Shown: positions 1 to 5,083 of the stretch, one piece after another
Layout of the letters: the number at the start of each line of letters is the position of its first letter
How positions within the stretch are numbered: position 1 is the stretch's first letter
Assembly: GCA_947629725.1 (NCBI GenBank)
Contig: CANREU010000117.1
Location: 1 to 5,087 of the forward strand
Length of the DNA: 5,087 bases
Origin: an uncultured Clostridia bacterium
Lineage (GTDB): Bacteria > Bacillota > Clostridia > Christensenellales > Borkfalkiaceae
Direction of reading: 5' to 3'
Position numbers and translations under genes: made by a program
Notes under the pieces: model-generated
What the model was told of the DNA's origin: nothing
The model's database searches: none
What the model saw: the letters and a program-made list of their open reading frames with translations, nothing else

Positions 1-672
1 CACCTCGCCGAGTTTTGGCACATCGAGCCCGAAGTGGCGTTCGCGGAACTGCCCGACGTCATCGAGATCGCGGAAGATCTTCTGAAATACCTCATAAAGG
101 CGGTGCTCGCGGAGTGCCCCGAGGAGCTCAAATTCTTCGACAGCTTCGTGGAAAAGGGGCTTCTCGAAAAGCTCAACCATGTTGCGGCGAGCGACTTTGC
201 CGTCTGCACCTACACCGAGGCGATCGCCATCCTCGAGAAGAAGAATGCGGACTTCCGTTTCCCCGTGCATTGGGGGAGCGACCTGCAGTCCGAGCACGAA
301 AAGTACCTCACCGAAGAGGTGTTCAAGCGCCCCGTGTTCGTCACCGACTACCCGAAGGAGATCAAGTCCTTCTACATGAAGCAGAACGCCGACGGGAAGA
401 CGGTCGCGGCGACCGACCTCTTGGTCCCCGGGATCGGGGAGATCATCGGCGGGAGCGAGAGGGAGGCGGACTACACGAAACTCGTTGCGGCGATGGACGC
501 CCGCGGCATGGACAAGAGCGCCTACAAACAGTATCTCGATCTGCGCATTTTCGGCTCGGTGCCGCACGGCGGGTTCGGGCTCGGCTTCGAGCGGTTCGTG
601 ATGTATGTCACGGGAATGGAGAACATCCGCGACGTGACCCTCTTCCCCCGCAGCGTGAAGAACATCATGTGA
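1..672 (+). CDS. asnS: Asparaginyl-tRNA synthetase, C-terminal part (5' truncated by window edge)
   Basis: This cytoplasmic class II aminoacyl-tRNA synthetase charges tRNA-Asn with asparagine using ATP. The frame is open from base 1 and gives 223 residues, roughly half of the usual length of about 460, so the start lies outside the window. The visible part is the class IIb catalytic core. HLAEFWHIEPEVAF at the left edge matches the motif following motif 2. YPKEIKSFYMK comes next, then PGIGEIIGGSERE, which separates AsnRS from the related AspRS (AspRS has a different segment there). Motif 3, GGFGLGFER at 568-594, carries the ATP-binding arginine. The tail VTGMENIRDVTLFPRS is typical of AsnRS, but the last residues (VKNIM) differ from the common ending as I know it. 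The gene ends directly in a terminator hairpin and faces the kinase gene convergently. Recognition is by motifs and confidence in the family is high. Confidence 0.96.
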   Translation, partial: HLAEFWHIEPEVAFAELPDVIEIAEDLLKYLIKAVLAECPEELKFFDSFVEKGLLEKLNHVAASDFAVCTYTEAIAILEKKNADFRFPVHWGSDLQSEHEKYLTEEVFKRPVFVTDYPKEIKSFYMKQNADGKTVAATDLLVPGIGEIIGGSEREADYTKLVAAMDARGMDKSAYKQYLDLRIFGSVPHGGFGLGFERFVMYVTGMENIRDVTLFPRSVKNIM

Positions 673-710
673 AAAAATCCGCCCGCGCAAATGGCGCGGG
701 CGGATTTTTT
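672..710 (+). terminator. Intrinsic terminator of asnS, probably bidirectional
   Basis: A perfect 17-bp stem pairs 672-688 with 694-710 around a 5-base loop (AAATG). The GC-rich core TCCGCCCGCGC is flanked by six A on the left and six T on the right. The last A of the asnS stop codon is the first base of the stem, so termination is immediate. Because the A and T runs are symmetrical, the minus-strand transcript of the kinase gene also meets a GC stem followed by a U run here. One element can therefore stop both converging transcripts. Confidence 0.93.
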
Positions 711-732
711 CCTACCCCATGTGTGCATTTTT

Positions 733-766
733 ACGAAGATCCCGCAGCGAGGCGGGATTTTTTCGT
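733..766 (+). terminator. Second hairpin in the convergent gap
   Basis: The core ATCCCGC (739-745) pairs with GCGGGAT (752-758) around a 6-base loop and is followed by six T on the plus strand. Flanking bases ACGAA (733-737) and TTCGT (762-766) can extend the stem after a short internal loop. On the plus strand it is a tandem back-up terminator for asnS. On the minus strand it begins 7 bases after the kinase stop codon, but the sequence after the stem is poor in U, so termination of the kinase may rely more on the 672-710 hairpin. Confidence 0.75.
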
Positions 767-3700
767 CAGTCCTTTTTCTTCAGAATATTTTCCAAAAGAC
801 CCAGCATCGCGTCGACATTGATGGGCTTTGCAAGGTGCCCGTTCATACCGGCGGCGATGGCGTTCTCCTTGTCCTCCTCGAAGGCGTTCGCCGTCATGGC
901 GATGACGGGAATCTCCGCGAGCCGCTTATCCGCGAGGGCGCGGATCGCCTTCGTCGCCTCGTAGCCGTTCATGATGGGCATCTGCACGTCCATGAGGACG
1001 AGGTCGTAATAGCCGGGGGCCGACCTTTCGAGCATCTCGACGGCGATCTTGCCGTTCTCCGCGCTCTCCACTTGCAGCCCCGCCTCCCCGAGGATCTCCT
1101 CGGCGATCTCGCGGTTGAGTTCGTTGTCCTCGGCGAGGAGGACGCGCTTTCCGCCGAAGGTGTAGGGGACCTTTTCGGGCTCTTCCTTCGGCTCCGCCGT
1201 CTTGCCGAGGCTGCGCTCGAGGGCGCGGTGGAGGTCGGTCGCGAAGAGGGGCTTGCTGATAAATCCCGTCACGCCCGCCGCGCGCGCGTCTTGCTCAATA
1301 TCCGACCAGTCGTAGGCGGACATGAGGATGATGGGGGAGCCGTCTCCGATGATGGCGCGGATCTGCCGCACCGTCGCGATGCCGTCCATATCGGGCATGG
1401 ACCAGTCGATGATGTACACCTCGAAGGGGTGCCCGAGCTCGATCGCCTCGGCGGTGCGGACGATCGCCTCCTTGCCCGTCACCGTCCATTCGGCGTGCAT
1501 GCCGATCGCGCGGAGCATCTTGGAGACGCTCTGGCAGGAGACGAGGTCGTCGTCCACCACGAGGGCGTAGAAGCCCTGAAGCTCGGACAGGGTGCAAAGT
1601 TCGGGCGCGGAGTCGACGAAGCGGAGCTCGAGGACGACCGTAAACTCGGAGCCCTTGCCCTGCTCGGTCTCCACGGAGATGGTGCCGCCCATCATATCGA
1701 CGATATTTTTGGTGATCGCCATGCCGAGCCCCGTGCCCTGAATGCCGCTCACGGTGGAGTTGCGCTCGCGGGTGAAGGGGTCGAACACCGTCTTGGCAAA
1801 CTCTTGGCTCATGCCGATGCCCGTGTCGCTCACGCTGAATTCGTACTTCCCGCAGCCCTCCTTTTCGCAGGGCTTTTGGGTGATGCGGATGGAGACGGAG
1901 CCGCCGCTCTTCGTAAACTTGATGGCGTTGGAGGCGAGGTTCAGAAGGATCTGATTGAGGCGGAGCTTGTCGCAGTAGACCTCCTCGTTGACGACGTCCA
2001 CGGTGTCGATGAAGAGTTCCATGTGTTTCGCGTGAATATCCGATTGGATGATGTTGCGGACGCCCTGCAGGATGTCGGCGAGGTTCTCGGGCCTCTCCTC
2101 GATGTGGACCTTGCCGCTCTCAATGCGGCTCATGTCGAGCACGTCGTTGATGAGGGAGAGGAGGTGGTTGGAGGCCTGCGAGATCTTCGTGAGATAGTCG
2201 AGGGCGCGTTCGCGGCTGTCGATGTGGGCGGTCGCAAGCGCGGTGAAGCCGATGATGGCGTTCATGGGCGTGCGGATGTCGTGCGACATGTTGTTGAGGA
2301 ACACCGTCTTGGAGCGGTTTGCCGCGTCGGCGGCATGGAGGGCTTCCGAGAGTTCCTCCTTCTGCTTTTCGAGCTGTGCGGTCGCCGCGGCGATCTTCTT
2401 CTGGAGCTTCCGCTGGTTGACGGTGCGGAACACGAGCATGGCGATCGCGAAGAGGAGGAGGTACACGCCCGCCACGATGATCGCGATATAGCCCGGGTTG
2501 CGGCGCAAAAAGACGAGGAGCCCGCCCTCCGCATCGGGGCGGAACTTGGCAACTTCCGCGGTGATGACGGCGGAGGAGGAGGCGCGGTCGAACGCCGCTA
2601 CACACTTGTTGAGGACGGTGAGGAGGGCGATGTCTTCGTCCGCGCGCACCCCGAGGGCGTAGCTCGACGAGGCCTCGCCGATGAGTTCGGAGGTTAGGTC
2701 GCCCCGCGTGTCCTCCCAAATGAAGAGCTCGGCGACGTAGGAGAGGGTGATGGTCGCGTCGCACTCACCGCTCTTCACGGCGCGGATGCTCTCCGCGAGG
2801 GAGTTGTACCGCTTGACTTCCACGCCGGGGCCCACATAGTCCGCAAGATAGTGGGAATAGGAGTTGTCGGCATAGTTGATGACCGCCATGCTCCCGATCG
2901 GGCCCGTATGGTCCCGCCTCTTTATCAGGGTGTGGGTGGAGTTGAAATAGCTGTCCGTGAGTTTGTAGCCGTCCGTCTCGGCGATGGAGAAGTCGTCGGC
3001 AAAGTCGATGACGATGTCCGCGCTCTGCGCCTTCCGTTTCTCCGCATAGTCCTTGCGGCCCTTTACGGCGATGTATTCAAAGGTAGGGGAGATGGGGAGG
3101 CTCGCCGCGATCTTCTCGAAGAGGGCGGGGAAGATCCCGCACGCCTTTCCGTTTTCAAAGTAGGAATAGGGGCGGCGGTCGGGATTCATGAGGACGGTGA
3201 GGGGCTTGCCCGAATCCTTTACGGCTTGGAGGAAGGCCCGCTCGTTCGCGTCGAGGATCACGCTGCCCTTGCTGTCCGCCGAATAGTATTTATTCTGAAG
3301 GACGTTCCGCCAGTCGGGCTCTTGCAGATCCATCGCCTTGATCGCTTCGTCGATACGGGCGATGAGCTCCTCGCCCTTTTCGTCACGGCGGGCGCAGACG
3401 TAGAAGGGATTCGCATCGATCGATTCGATCAGCCACTCGTTTTCGAGGGCGCGGAGACTGCTCGTGACGACCCCGTCCACCTCTCCGCTTTGGAGGACGG
3501 AGGCGAGTTCGGCCTCGGTGTCGTAGACTTCCTGCCAATCGCAGTCGAAACTGTTTTCGGCGGCGAAGCTCTTGAACGCGGCGTTTGCGGAATTCTCTTT
3601 CAGCATGCCGACTTTCAAGCCGTCATACGTCGAATAGTTGCCCTTTTCGACCTTGTCGTTTCCCGCCTTCACCGTGAAGATCGTGGACTTCGTGCCGATG

Positions 3701-4059
3701 TTCTCGGAGGAGAAGCAGAACAGCTTTGCCCGCTCCTCACTGTAAGAAACGGAGGTGACGAGGTCGAGCTCGCCCGTTTGTAACATGTTGAGGCATTCGT
3801 CATACGATCCGTCGTATGCCTCATACCGATACTTCCAGCCCGCGTGCCGCGCGAGGTGCTGTAAAAATTCATACCCGTAGCCGCTGTAGCGCGCGTTTTC
3901 CCCTTCGCCTGTTTTCTCGTGATAGCCCGAAAAAGCGAAATAGCCCACCCTCAAGGTCTCCGTTTGGGCGGCGGAGACGGCAAGGGGAAGGGAGAGGGGA
4001 AGCGCGGCAAAGAGCAGCACCGCAAGAAGCACAAAGGAAAGAAGTCTTTTCCGTAGCAT
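766..4059 (-). CDS. Hybrid sensor histidine kinase with two periplasmic solute-binding domains and two receiver domains
   Basis: This is a 1097-residue inner-membrane sensor. Residues 1-31 form a signal peptide or N-terminal anchor (basic MLRKR, hydrophobic core, AVSA-AQ cleavage-like end, no lipobox Cys). Two SBP_bac_3-like Venus-flytrap domains follow, at about 34-260 and 285-510. A transmembrane helix (524-544) and a short coiled coil (about 548-582) lead to HisKA with the H-box MSHDIRTPMN (His593). HATPase_c has the N-box NLASNAIKF (707-715), G1 DTGIGM (745-750), F-box FDPF and G2 GTGLGM (775-780). REC1 has D836-D838, phospho-acceptor D885, S914 and K936. REC2 has E977/D978, D1024, T1056 and K1078. 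All catalytic residues look intact, so autophosphorylation and transfer to both receivers are expected. The order resembles BvgS/EvgS but lacks their PAS and HPt domains, and no output domain is present. The start is fixed by a good ribosome-binding site. The ligand is unknown; small solutes such as amino acids are a family-based guess. Confidence 0.95.
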   Translation of the reverse strand: MLRKRLLSFVLLAVLLFAALPLSLPLAVSAAQTETLRVGYFAFSGYHEKTGEGENARYSGYGYEFLQHLARHAGWKYRYEAYDGSYDECLNMLQTGELDLVTSVSYSEERAKLFCFSSENIGTKSTIFTVKAGNDKVEKGNYSTYDGLKVGMLKENSANAAFKSFAAENSFDCDWQEVYDTEAELASVLQSGEVDGVVTSSLRALENEWLIESIDANPFYVCARRDEKGEELIARIDEAIKAMDLQEPDWRNVLQNKYYSADSKGSVILDANERAFLQAVKDSGKPLTVLMNPDRRPYSYFENGKACGIFPALFEKIAASLPISPTFEYIAVKGRKDYAEKRKAQSADIVIDFADDFSIAETDGYKLTDSYFNSTHTLIKRRDHTGPIGSMAVINYADNSYSHYLADYVGPGVEVKRYNSLAESIRAVKSGECDATITLSYVAELFIWEDTRGDLTSELIGEASSSYALGVRADEDIALLTVLNKCVAAFDRASSSAVITAEVAKFRPDAEGGLLVFLRRNPGYIAIIVAGVYLLLFAIAMLVFRTVNQRKLQKKIAAATAQLEKQKEELSEALHAADAANRSKTVFLNNMSHDIRTPMNAIIGFTALATAHIDSRERALDYLTKISQASNHLLSLINDVLDMSRIESGKVHIEERPENLADILQGVRNIIQSDIHAKHMELFIDTVDVVNEEVYCDKLRLNQILLNLASNAIKFTKSGGSVSIRITQKPCEKEGCGKYEFSVSDTGIGMSQEFAKTVFDPFTRERNSTVSGIQGTGLGMAITKNIVDMMGGTISVETEQGKGSEFTVVLELRFVDSAPELCTLSELQGFYALVVDDDLVSCQSVSKMLRAIGMHAEWTVTGKEAIVRTAEAIELGHPFEVYIIDWSMPDMDGIATVRQIRAIIGDGSPIILMSAYDWSDIEQDARAAGVTGFISKPLFATDLHRALERSLGKTAEPKEEPEKVPYTFGGKRVLLAEDNELNREIAEEILGEAGLQVESAENGKIAVEMLERSAPGYYDLVLMDVQMPIMNGYEATKAIRALADKRLAEIPVIAMTANAFEEDKENAIAAGMNGHLAKPINVDAMLGLLENILKKKD

Positions 4060-4066
4060 GGCGGAT

Positions 4067-4074
4067 TCTCCTTA
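4067..4074 (-). promoter_or_regulatory. Ribosome-binding site of the kinase gene
   Basis: On the minus strand TAAGGAGA lies 7 bases before the ATG at 4059-4057. This is a near-ideal Shine-Dalgarno site at normal spacing and decides the start codon. It sits only 14 bases after the U run of the upstream terminator hairpin, so any transcript starting upstream of that hairpin must read through it to reach this site. Confidence 0.9.
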
Positions 4075-4088
4075 ATTTTTCGGAATAC

Positions 4089-4115
4089 AAAAAACGGTTG
4101 CCATAGGCAACCGTT
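4089..4115 (-). terminator. Intrinsic terminator between tRNA-Ala and the kinase start
   Basis: On the minus strand AACGGTTGCC pairs with GGCAACCGTT around a 3-base loop (TAT), and the stem runs into a U tract (complement of the A run 4089-4094). It fits an intrinsic terminator on this strand only, since the plus strand has no T run after the stem. It lies about 185 bases past the tRNA-Ala 3' end and 29 bases before the kinase ATG. It may end the tRNA transcript, attenuate the kinase gene, or do both. Confidence 0.85.
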
Positions 4116-4132
4116 GGCGAGGATTGCCTCGC
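4105..4132 (-). promoter_or_regulatory. Candidate antiterminator / anti-antiterminator pair in the kinase leader
   Basis: On the minus strand GCGAGG pairs with CCTCGC around CAAT (4132-4117), a compact 6-bp hairpin directly before the terminator. Its right half overlaps a segment AGGCAATC (4129-4122) that can instead pair with GGTTGCCT (4112-4105), the left arm of the terminator, giving 8 bp with one G-U. The two folds exclude each other: the small hairpin permits the terminator, the alternative pairing prevents it. The pairings are seen in the sequence; regulatory use is inference. I do not recognise a known riboswitch core upstream of it. Confidence 0.4.
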
Positions 4133-4185
4133 GGCTATGCTGCATTTCCGCATCTGAAAACAAGACGCAGAACTACAATAATTCT

Positions 4186-4220
4186 CATCAAAAAGATTTG
4201 CACAGCAAAGGTTTTTGATG
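4186..4220 (-). repeat. Imperfect inverted repeat in the tRNA-kinase interval
   Basis: CATCAAAAA (4186-4194) pairs with TTTTTGATG (4212-4220), nine base pairs. After a small internal loop TTTG (4197-4200) pairs with CAAA (4206-4209), closing a CACAG loop. The stem is AT-rich, so it is a poor intrinsic terminator by itself on either strand. In the minus-strand transcript it lies midway between the tRNA-Ala 3' end and the terminator. Its role is unknown. Confidence 0.6.
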
Positions 4221-4227
4221 AAGAGGA

Positions 4228-4291
4228 GCGGCAGGCGTTAAAGGCGCGATTTTCGCGCTCGCGCGGAAATCCGCAAAAGACGCCTTGCCGC
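4228..4291 (-). other. Branched GC-rich inverted repeat just after tRNA-Ala
   Basis: An outer stem joins GCGGCAGGCGT (4228-4238) with its near-complement at 4280-4291, eleven pairs with one bulged base. It encloses two small hairpins: GCGCGA/TCGCGC (4244-4258) with a TTT loop, and GCGG/CCGC (4263-4274) with an AAAT loop. The minus-strand transcript would show this as a branched structure starting 7 bases after the CCA of tRNA-Ala. It could protect or guide 3' processing of the tRNA precursor, or be part of a structured RNA or small interspersed repeat. There is no U run after it, so it is not a standard terminator. Assigned by eye only. Confidence 0.5.
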
Positions 4292-4298
4292 GACGAGG

Positions 4299-4374
4299 TG
4301 GTGGAGCTAACGAGATTCGAACTCGTGACCTCTTGAATGCCATTCAAGCGCGCTACCAACTGCGCCATAACCCC
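4299..4374 (-). tRNA. tRNA-Ala (anticodon GGC)
   Basis: A complete 76-base cloverleaf including the encoded CCA (4301-4299). The acceptor stem GGGGTTA pairs with TAGCTCC and contains the G3-U70 wobble that marks alanine tRNAs. The D arm is GCGC/GCGC with AGTTGGTA. The anticodon stem CTTGA/TCAAG encloses the loop ATGGCAT, giving anticodon GGC, which reads GCC (and GCU). The loop has the A32-U38 combination known to be typical of bacterial tRNA-Ala(GGC). The T arm ACGAG/CTCGT carries TTCGAAT. It is the second gene of the minus-strand tRNA operon, 32 bases after tRNA-Val. Confidence 0.98.
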
Positions 4375-4378
4375 ATAA

Positions 4379-4399
4379 GAGCGGCCGCACGGACCGCTC
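4379..4399 (-). other. Hairpin in the spacer between the two tRNAs
   Basis: GAGCGG (4379-4384) pairs with CCGCTC (4394-4399), and CC/GG inside adds two pairs with one bulged A. The hairpin fills most of the 32-base spacer of the tRNA operon. No U run follows on the minus strand, so it is more likely a processing or spacing element than a terminator. Confidence 0.5.
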
Positions 4400-4406
4400 G
4401 GAAGCT

Positions 4407-4483
4407 TGGTGGGGACAACAGGACTTGAACCTGTGACCTCGCGCATGTGAAGCGCGCGCTCTAACCAACTGAGCTATGCCCCC
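4407..4483 (-). tRNA. tRNA-Val (anticodon CAC)
   Basis: A complete 77-base cloverleaf including the encoded CCA (4409-4407). The acceptor stem GGGGGCA pairs with TGTCCCC (one G-U), the D arm is GCTC/GAGC with AGTTGGTTA, and the anticodon stem CGCGC/GCGCG encloses TTCACAT, giving anticodon CAC for the GTG codon. The T arm ACAGG/CCTGT carries TTCAAGT. It is the first gene of the operon, about 12 bases after the -10 box. A dedicated CAC tRNA adds to the UAC isoacceptor that bacteria normally have and fits a genome rich in GTG codons. Confidence 0.97.
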
Positions 4484-4495
4484 GCTGCCTGTATT

Positions 4496-4524
4496 ATTGT
4501 AACCCATTTGCTCCGCCCTGTCAA
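4496..4524 (-). promoter_or_regulatory. Promoter of the tRNA-Val / tRNA-Ala operon
   Basis: On the minus strand a perfect -35 box TTGACA (4524-4519) is followed by a 17-base spacer and a -10 box TACAAT (4501-4496), five of six matches. This is a housekeeping sigma-70/sigma-A type promoter. Transcription would start near 4489, a few bases before the mature tRNA-Val end. The DNA upstream of the -35 box is A/T-rich, which could act as an UP element. It faces away from the promoter of the small plus-strand gene. Confidence 0.92.
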
Positions 4525-4586
4525 CCGTTTTTCCCAAATTGTTTGCGGGAATTTTCAAAAGCGGGCAAAGAATTTTTCTCATGCGC

Positions 4587-4615
4587 TTGAAATCCGCCAT
4601 AAGACGTGGTATAAT
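4587..4615 (+). promoter_or_regulatory. Promoter of the 73-residue protein gene
   Basis: TTGAAA (4587-4592), a 17-base spacer and a perfect TATAAT (4610-4615), with TG at 4607-4608 forming an extended -10 box. The predicted start is near 4622, about 24 bases before the ATG. Its position also rules out the longer in-frame reading that would begin near 4508. Confidence 0.9.
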
Positions 4616-4645
4616 CAAAAGAACGCAAAACGGACGGACGGGATC

Positions 4646-4867
4646 ATGGAAAAACTCAACGCATACGAGATGATTCGTTACCTGATCGACAATTCGCTTA
4701 TCACTTTGGAAGAAATCGCGGATGTGGAAAAGAAGCGCGACATTACGCAGTTCGAGTTCGGGCTCAGGACGGCGCACGTCGAGATCCTCGAGATCATCGA
4801 AAGTTTTTGGGACAGTGCAAAGGCGGAGGGGCTCGACTGGGACATCGAGGAAAGATTTCCCGTATAG
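4646..4867 (+). CDS. Small acidic protein of unknown function (73 residues)
   Basis: I do not recognise this family. The chosen ATG lies about 24 bases after the predicted transcription start; the frame stays open further upstream, but that part contains both divergent promoters and is unlikely to be coding. The protein begins MEKLNAYEMIRYLIDNSLIT and ends GLDWDIEERFPV. It has 18 acidic and 8 basic residues, net charge near -10, no signal peptide, no membrane segment and no cysteine. Heptad-like hydrophobic spacing suggests it is mostly helical, so a cytosolic protein that binds a partner is plausible but unproven. Codon use resembles the neighbours. The ribosome-binding site is weak (GGACGG-like, no clear AGGAG). 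No convincing terminator separates it from tRNA-Ala(CGC), so read-through into the tRNA is possible. Confidence 0.8.
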   Translation: MEKLNAYEMIRYLIDNSLITLEEIADVEKKRDITQFEFGLRTAHVEILEIIESFWDSAKAEGLDWDIEERFPV

Positions 4868-4901
4868 CGAGAAATTTTTTCGGAAAAACGGGGCAAATCG
4901 C

Positions 4902-4929
4902 TTGCTTTTTTCGTCGGGCATGGTATAAT
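4902..4929 (+). promoter_or_regulatory. Promoter of tRNA-Ala(CGC)
   Basis: A perfect TATAAT (4924-4929) with upstream TG (4921-4922) forms an extended -10 box. A weak -35 candidate TTGCTT (4902-4907) lies 16 bases upstream. Transcription would begin near 4936, about nine bases before the mature tRNA. The extended -10 probably compensates for the weak -35. It shares the TGGTATAAT block with the promoter at 4587-4615. Confidence 0.85.
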
Positions 4930-4944
4930 TGAGACGAAAACGAC

Positions 4945-5020
4945 GGGGATATGGCTCAGTTGGTAGAGCGGTACGTTCGCAACGTACAGGCCATGGGTTC
5001 GAATCCCATTATCTCCACCA
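4945..5020 (+). tRNA. tRNA-Ala (anticodon CGC)
   Basis: A complete 76-base cloverleaf including the encoded CCA (5018-5020). The acceptor stem GGGGATA pairs with TATCTCC and keeps the alanine identity pair G3-U70. The D arm is GCTC/GAGC with AGTTGGTA, the anticodon stem GTACG/CGTAC encloses TTCGCAA, giving anticodon CGC for the GCG codon, and the T arm ATGGG/CCCAT carries TTCGAAT. It has its own promoter and a probable terminator downstream. The CGC isoacceptor is dispensable in many bacteria because UGC can read GCG, so its presence fits GC-rich codon use. Confidence 0.97.
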
Positions 5021-5023
5021 AAT

Positions 5024-5083
5024 CAAAATAATCCGAACTCAACAAGGGTGATTGTAACCCACGATTGGTTCGGATTTATTTTG
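5024..5083 (+). terminator. Long imperfect inverted repeat, probable terminator of tRNA-Ala(CGC)
   Basis: AATAATCCGAAC-type sequence at 5024-5038 pairs with 5068-5083, fifteen pairs with one bulged T. Inside the 29-base loop CAA/TTG (5043-5045 with 5065-5067) and GGGT/ACCC (5046-5049 with 5057-5060) can pair further. The right arm ends in a T-rich stretch, so it can act as an intrinsic terminator four bases after the CCA end. The left arm is A-rich, so on the opposite strand it could also end a gene arriving from beyond the right edge. The stem is weaker and the loop larger than in a classical terminator. Confidence 0.65.

Noticed and set aside
691..2697. A 668-codon open frame on the plus strand, opposite the kinase gene
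   Set aside because: It begins inside the asnS terminator, has no ribosome-binding site, and translates to a low-complexity sequence rich in D, G, H and E typical of an antisense frame in GC-rich DNA. The minus-strand frame contains complete kinase and receiver motifs.
2851..3783. A 310-codon open frame on the plus strand opposite the sensor domains
   Set aside because: Same reasoning: antisense shadow of the two flytrap domains, with no recognisable domain and no initiation signal.
4067..4110. Possible kinase promoter TTGCCT, 17 bases, TATTCC on the minus strand
   Set aside because: The boxes match consensus poorly (four and three of six) and lie within the terminator hairpin and its U run. 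It is too weak to annotate but would be the first place to look for an independent start.
4089..4298. Known riboswitch or T-box leader before the kinase
   Set aside because: I compared the minus strand by eye with c-di-GMP-I, glycine, THF, fluoride and T-box signatures (for example the T-box GGTGGNACCGCG segment) and found none of the conserved cores. A covariance-model search would be decisive.
4124..4446. Short frames on both strands covering the tRNA genes and the structured interval
   Set aside because: They run through tRNA-Ala and tRNA-Val, whose cloverleaves are complete. Such frames (ending in RFELVTS-like peptides) are well-known false calls over tRNA genes.
4508..4645. N-terminal extension of the 73-residue protein to 119 residues
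   Set aside because: The extension has no ATG or ribosome-binding site at its start and overlaps the predicted promoters; transcription is predicted to begin near 4622.
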